From the NCBI GenBank assembly GCA_910592005.1, contig CAJVPP010001262.1, positions 1 to 21,347 of the forward strand: a stretch of 21,347 nt of DNA, in the 5' to 3' direction. This document shows, piece by piece, positions 19,308 through 21,347 of the stretch. Source of the DNA: Funneliformis mosseae (lineage: Eukaryota; Glomeromycota; Glomeromycetes; Glomerales; Glomeraceae). The position numbers and the translations under genes were made by a program. Every line of letters begins with the position of its first letter. Within the stretch, counting starts at the first letter, position 1. The notes below the pieces were generated by a model. It searched no databases. It saw only the letters and a list, made by a program, of their open reading frames with translations, and was not told where the DNA came from.

Positions 19308-20453
19308 ATGAAACAAGAAACAAAGTTCATTTTTGGATATAATCATTTGCCTAAGCTTTTCAATCTCAATACTAATCTTAATTCATCATGCCAAGCTTTA
19401 CACGTATTTATGCTCGTGATAGCAATTTTTCTATTTGTTGAAGCGTTACCTCATGTACGATCTAAGGTGTATACAATTCCACTAAAAAAAATCGATCACT
19501 CGCCGCAGATTGAATCGACGAGCACTTGCAAAACTTGGAAATTTTGGACCAACCACCAGACATTAGTTATTTACCCTCGGTGACGACCAGAATTTTGACG
19601 TACTATTCGATACAGATTCGTTTGTGGTTTCTATAGACTGTCTTACACCTATACGTACTGAGAAAAATCAATATGATTCAAGAAAGGATAATCTTTTCGA
19701 AGATCTCGGCAGAAATTTCCAAGTCAACTATGTGCAAAAGGGAAATCATGCTCGACCTCTTTCGACATTTTCATTATTGACTCTGTGAACCTTCACATGG
19801 AAACACAAGACCGGGTTGGCTGATGTTATTTCTGACGATTATGATGGCGTGGATGGCATTTAACGCAGTAATGATAATGCGAAAAGCGAATTAACAATTG
19901 GCGGAACTAATCCAGAAAGATATATTGAACCAATTACCTGGATAAATCTAGTGGATAATAATCAAGGTTTTGGAGAAAACTTCTTCGTCAATGGCCAACC
20001 ATTAAACTTTCCAAATTGTGAAGGAACCGTTGATACCGCGACCTCACTAAAAATTATGCCACCTGCCGATGCTCGACAAATTTATGAAGCAATACCAAAT
20101 TTGGAATTTACCAGCGAAATGGGCGCTTCGTTATACTTTGTAAAGTGAAATCAAAATCCAAATTAGTTTACAGATTGTGGTGTGACTTGGGATGTTGATC
20201 CTAAAGATTTTATTTATCGTCAAAGACAAAATAGATGATGATGATGAATGTTTTGGGCGATAAAGGGACTTGATTTTGGTATCTATGCTATTTGTTAACG
20301 TATTTATAATTGAAATGTTTAATGAAGATGATTCTAAAGATTTACTTTTTAACCTCCTTTAGGACCGGACACAGGCTTCTTGGCGTTACCTTCTTAAAGA
20401 ATGTATACAGCGTTTTTGATCAAGGAAATTTCGAGTCGGGTTTAGTAAATTAA
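19308..20453 (+). pseudogene. Broken pepsin-family (A1) aspartic protease gene
   Basis: The text follows a secreted or vacuolar fungal aspartic protease from end to end. A hydrophobic signal segment (MLVIAIFLFVEALP, from ATG 19410; an in-frame ATG is at 19308) leads to a propeptide KVYTIPLKKI. After a +1 shift, probably in the A8 run near 19484-19491, come LGDDQNFDVLFDTDS and, in the same frame, ELTIGGTNPERY, GTVDTATSLKIMPPADA and GVTWDVDPKDFIYR. Another shift precedes LGVTFLKNVYSVFDQGN and the TAA at 20451-20453. Stops interrupt at 19564, 19786, 19861 and 20146, and further on. Both catalytic triads are changed (DTDS for DTGS, DTAT for DTGT), and the middle of the first lobe is partly missing. 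An 84-nt GT-AG intron at 20279-20362 still joins GLDFG to PDTGF in frame. The decay looks recent and CpG is retained. It cannot give an active protease. Confidence 0.88.
20279..20362 (+). other. Relic intron in the protease pseudogene
   Basis: GTATCT to CCTTTAG, 84 nt, has a pyrimidine-rich tail (TTTTTAACCTCCTTTAG) and a length like the functional introns nearby. Removing it joins GLDFG and PDTGF in one frame, as expected near the C-terminal FW-I-LG-FL segment of aspartic proteases. Confidence 0.6.
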
Positions 20454-21275
20454 AATCACCCAAAGCTCCCCCAATAAGCTTTTTATCCAATGGTAATACT
20501 AATCATTCCCAATTAATAACAGTAATATGCATTATCCAAATATTCACATTATAATTTTATGGCGAAATAAATAAAATGAATACACTTTTGACGTGTTTAA
20601 AATTTAAAACGTTTTTCATTATCGATTAGTCATAAAAAAGTTTTTTTTTTATTTATATAAAATTTAAATGTAAAATTGTTAATAGTATTTATTTAATTGA
20701 TAAAATATATTTATAAATTTTAAAATTAATCCAAGTACTAAAAAATATTCATTACTTGTAATGTGGTATCTGGTAAGTTTTAGAAGCTCTTTTTTTTTTT
20801 TATTTCTGCATTCGCATGAGATCACTAATTACTTACCAATTGAATAATTTTAAAAATAATATTGATTATTATACTCCGGATATTACTTTAGAATCCAATA
20901 TAAGAATGTCTATATATAACTTTATAATTCCTATATCTGCTACATCGATCCAATTGTAATTAAAGAAAAATTATTCGAAAAAACAATTAAAAGTTGAAGT
21001 TGTTGCAAATATTATAAAGCAGAGAATCGGTAAATCTGATCATTTCCTAAGGTTACGTCTAAAAAATTTATAAAAAAAAAAAATTATATACTTTTATTTA
21101 AAAACAACCAATTATATATATTTTAAAAAAGAACATTTTTATATAAGAAATTATATTAACAGAAAAAAGCTTTAGATGGGACGGAATTATGGGTGCAGCT
21201 TCTATCGCGTATAATTAAACTAATAGATGAACGGTAATATTAACTTAAACCTGCCAATTACGCGAACAGGAAAAA
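20454..21275. other. Spacer between the pseudogene and the 28S rRNA 3' end
   Basis: This is AT-rich spacer with T9-T11 and A10-A11 runs and no supported gene. The part next to the rRNA (about 21,170-21,275) is richer in G and C. On the minus strand, just after the rRNA end, it reads T6 then CCTGTTCGCG, so it would be the 3' external transcribed spacer. A near-palindromic ACGTG-TTTAAAATTTAAA-ACGT word lies around 20591-20613. No Pol I terminator motif could be assigned. Confidence 0.5.
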
Positions 21276-21347
21276 ACAAATCTTTAGGACAAGGGCTTAA
21301 TCTCAGCAGATCGTAGCACTAAGGCTACTCTACTGCTTACAATACCC
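21276..21347 (-). rRNA. 28S (25S) ribosomal RNA, 3' end, partial
   Basis: The last 72 bases are the reverse complement of the 3' end of a fungal large-subunit rRNA. On the minus strand they read GTAGAGTAGCCTT, then the conserved ACGATCTGCTGAGATTAAGC (21314-21295), and end in GATTTGT at 21276, the same terminal bases as yeast 25S rRNA. The 5' part of the gene lies beyond the right edge, so transcription runs leftward into the window. A few bases differ from yeast (AGTGCTACG where yeast has a TTGTTACG-type sequence), which could be normal divergence. Only 72 bases are visible, so a truncated rDNA fragment cannot be excluded. Confidence 0.93.

Noticed and set aside
19308..19409. 34 extra N-terminal codons before the signal segment of the protease
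   Set aside because: They are in frame but not typical of secreted aspartic proteases, whose signal peptide should start at the ATG at 19410. Kept only as part of the pseudogene span.
14620..21347. tRNA or 5S rRNA genes in the gene half
   Set aside because: I looked for GTTCGAATC-type B boxes with a paired A box and for 5S-like sequence and found none.

Overview
The window looks like nuclear DNA of a filamentous, early-diverging fungus. The best fit is an AT-rich Glomeromycotina genome of the Rhizophagus type, but the genus is inferred and not proven. The grounds are a TIM17 gene, a fungal-type Hal4/Sat4 kinase, eight coding introns of 73-103 nt with GT-AG ends, and very AT-rich intergenic DNA. 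No prophage, CRISPR array, tRNA gene or plasmid origin was recognised.

Layout. Positions 1 to about 14,600 are an extremely AT-rich tract (very roughly 85-90% A+T by eye) without a supported intact gene. It holds a GTAC-centred minisatellite at the left edge, a degenerate telomere-like stretch, and several non-autonomous transposon-like elements. These are two inverted copies of one foldback family at 2.3-2.96 kb and 13.86-14.32 kb, a second foldback element at 11.36-12.0 kb, a clear pogo/Tigger-type MITE at 12,688-12,848, and a weaker hAT-like MITE at 9.28-9.38 kb. There are also a few decayed, coding-like fragments. CpG is almost absent: I count six in 14.6 kb. This fits long-term deamination of methylated cytosine in silenced repeat DNA.

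From about 14.6 kb the composition changes abruptly and genes begin. TIM17 (15,155-15,887, plus strand, four exons) encodes the 156-residue core subunit of the mitochondrial TIM23 translocase. It converges on a six-exon, 482-residue Hal4/Sat4-like kinase (18,294 to 16,425, minus strand), which has all main catalytic residues. The two genes share a 13-bp promoter word, AAAAGTTATCACG. In TIM17 this word is part of a 14-bp palindrome centred on CACGTG, and another CACGTG palindrome lies inside a kinase intron.

Positions 19,308-20,453 hold a clearly recognisable but broken pepsin-family (A1) aspartic protease gene. It has stop codons, frameshifts and changes in both catalytic triads, but one intron still looks splice-competent. 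The last 72 bases are the 3' end of a 28S (25S) rRNA gene on the minus strand, running off the right edge. An rRNA gene about 0.8 kb from a degraded protein gene and 3 kb from a kinase gene suggests either a dispersed single rDNA unit, as reported for Rhizophagus irregularis, or the edge of an rDNA array.

The genes do not form a pathway: TIM17 serves mitochondrial import and the kinase probably controls plasma-membrane transporters. I found no convincing new multi-gene system. The most interesting features are the CpG-poor tract bracketed by inverted foldback elements, the lone rDNA end, and the shared promoter word.
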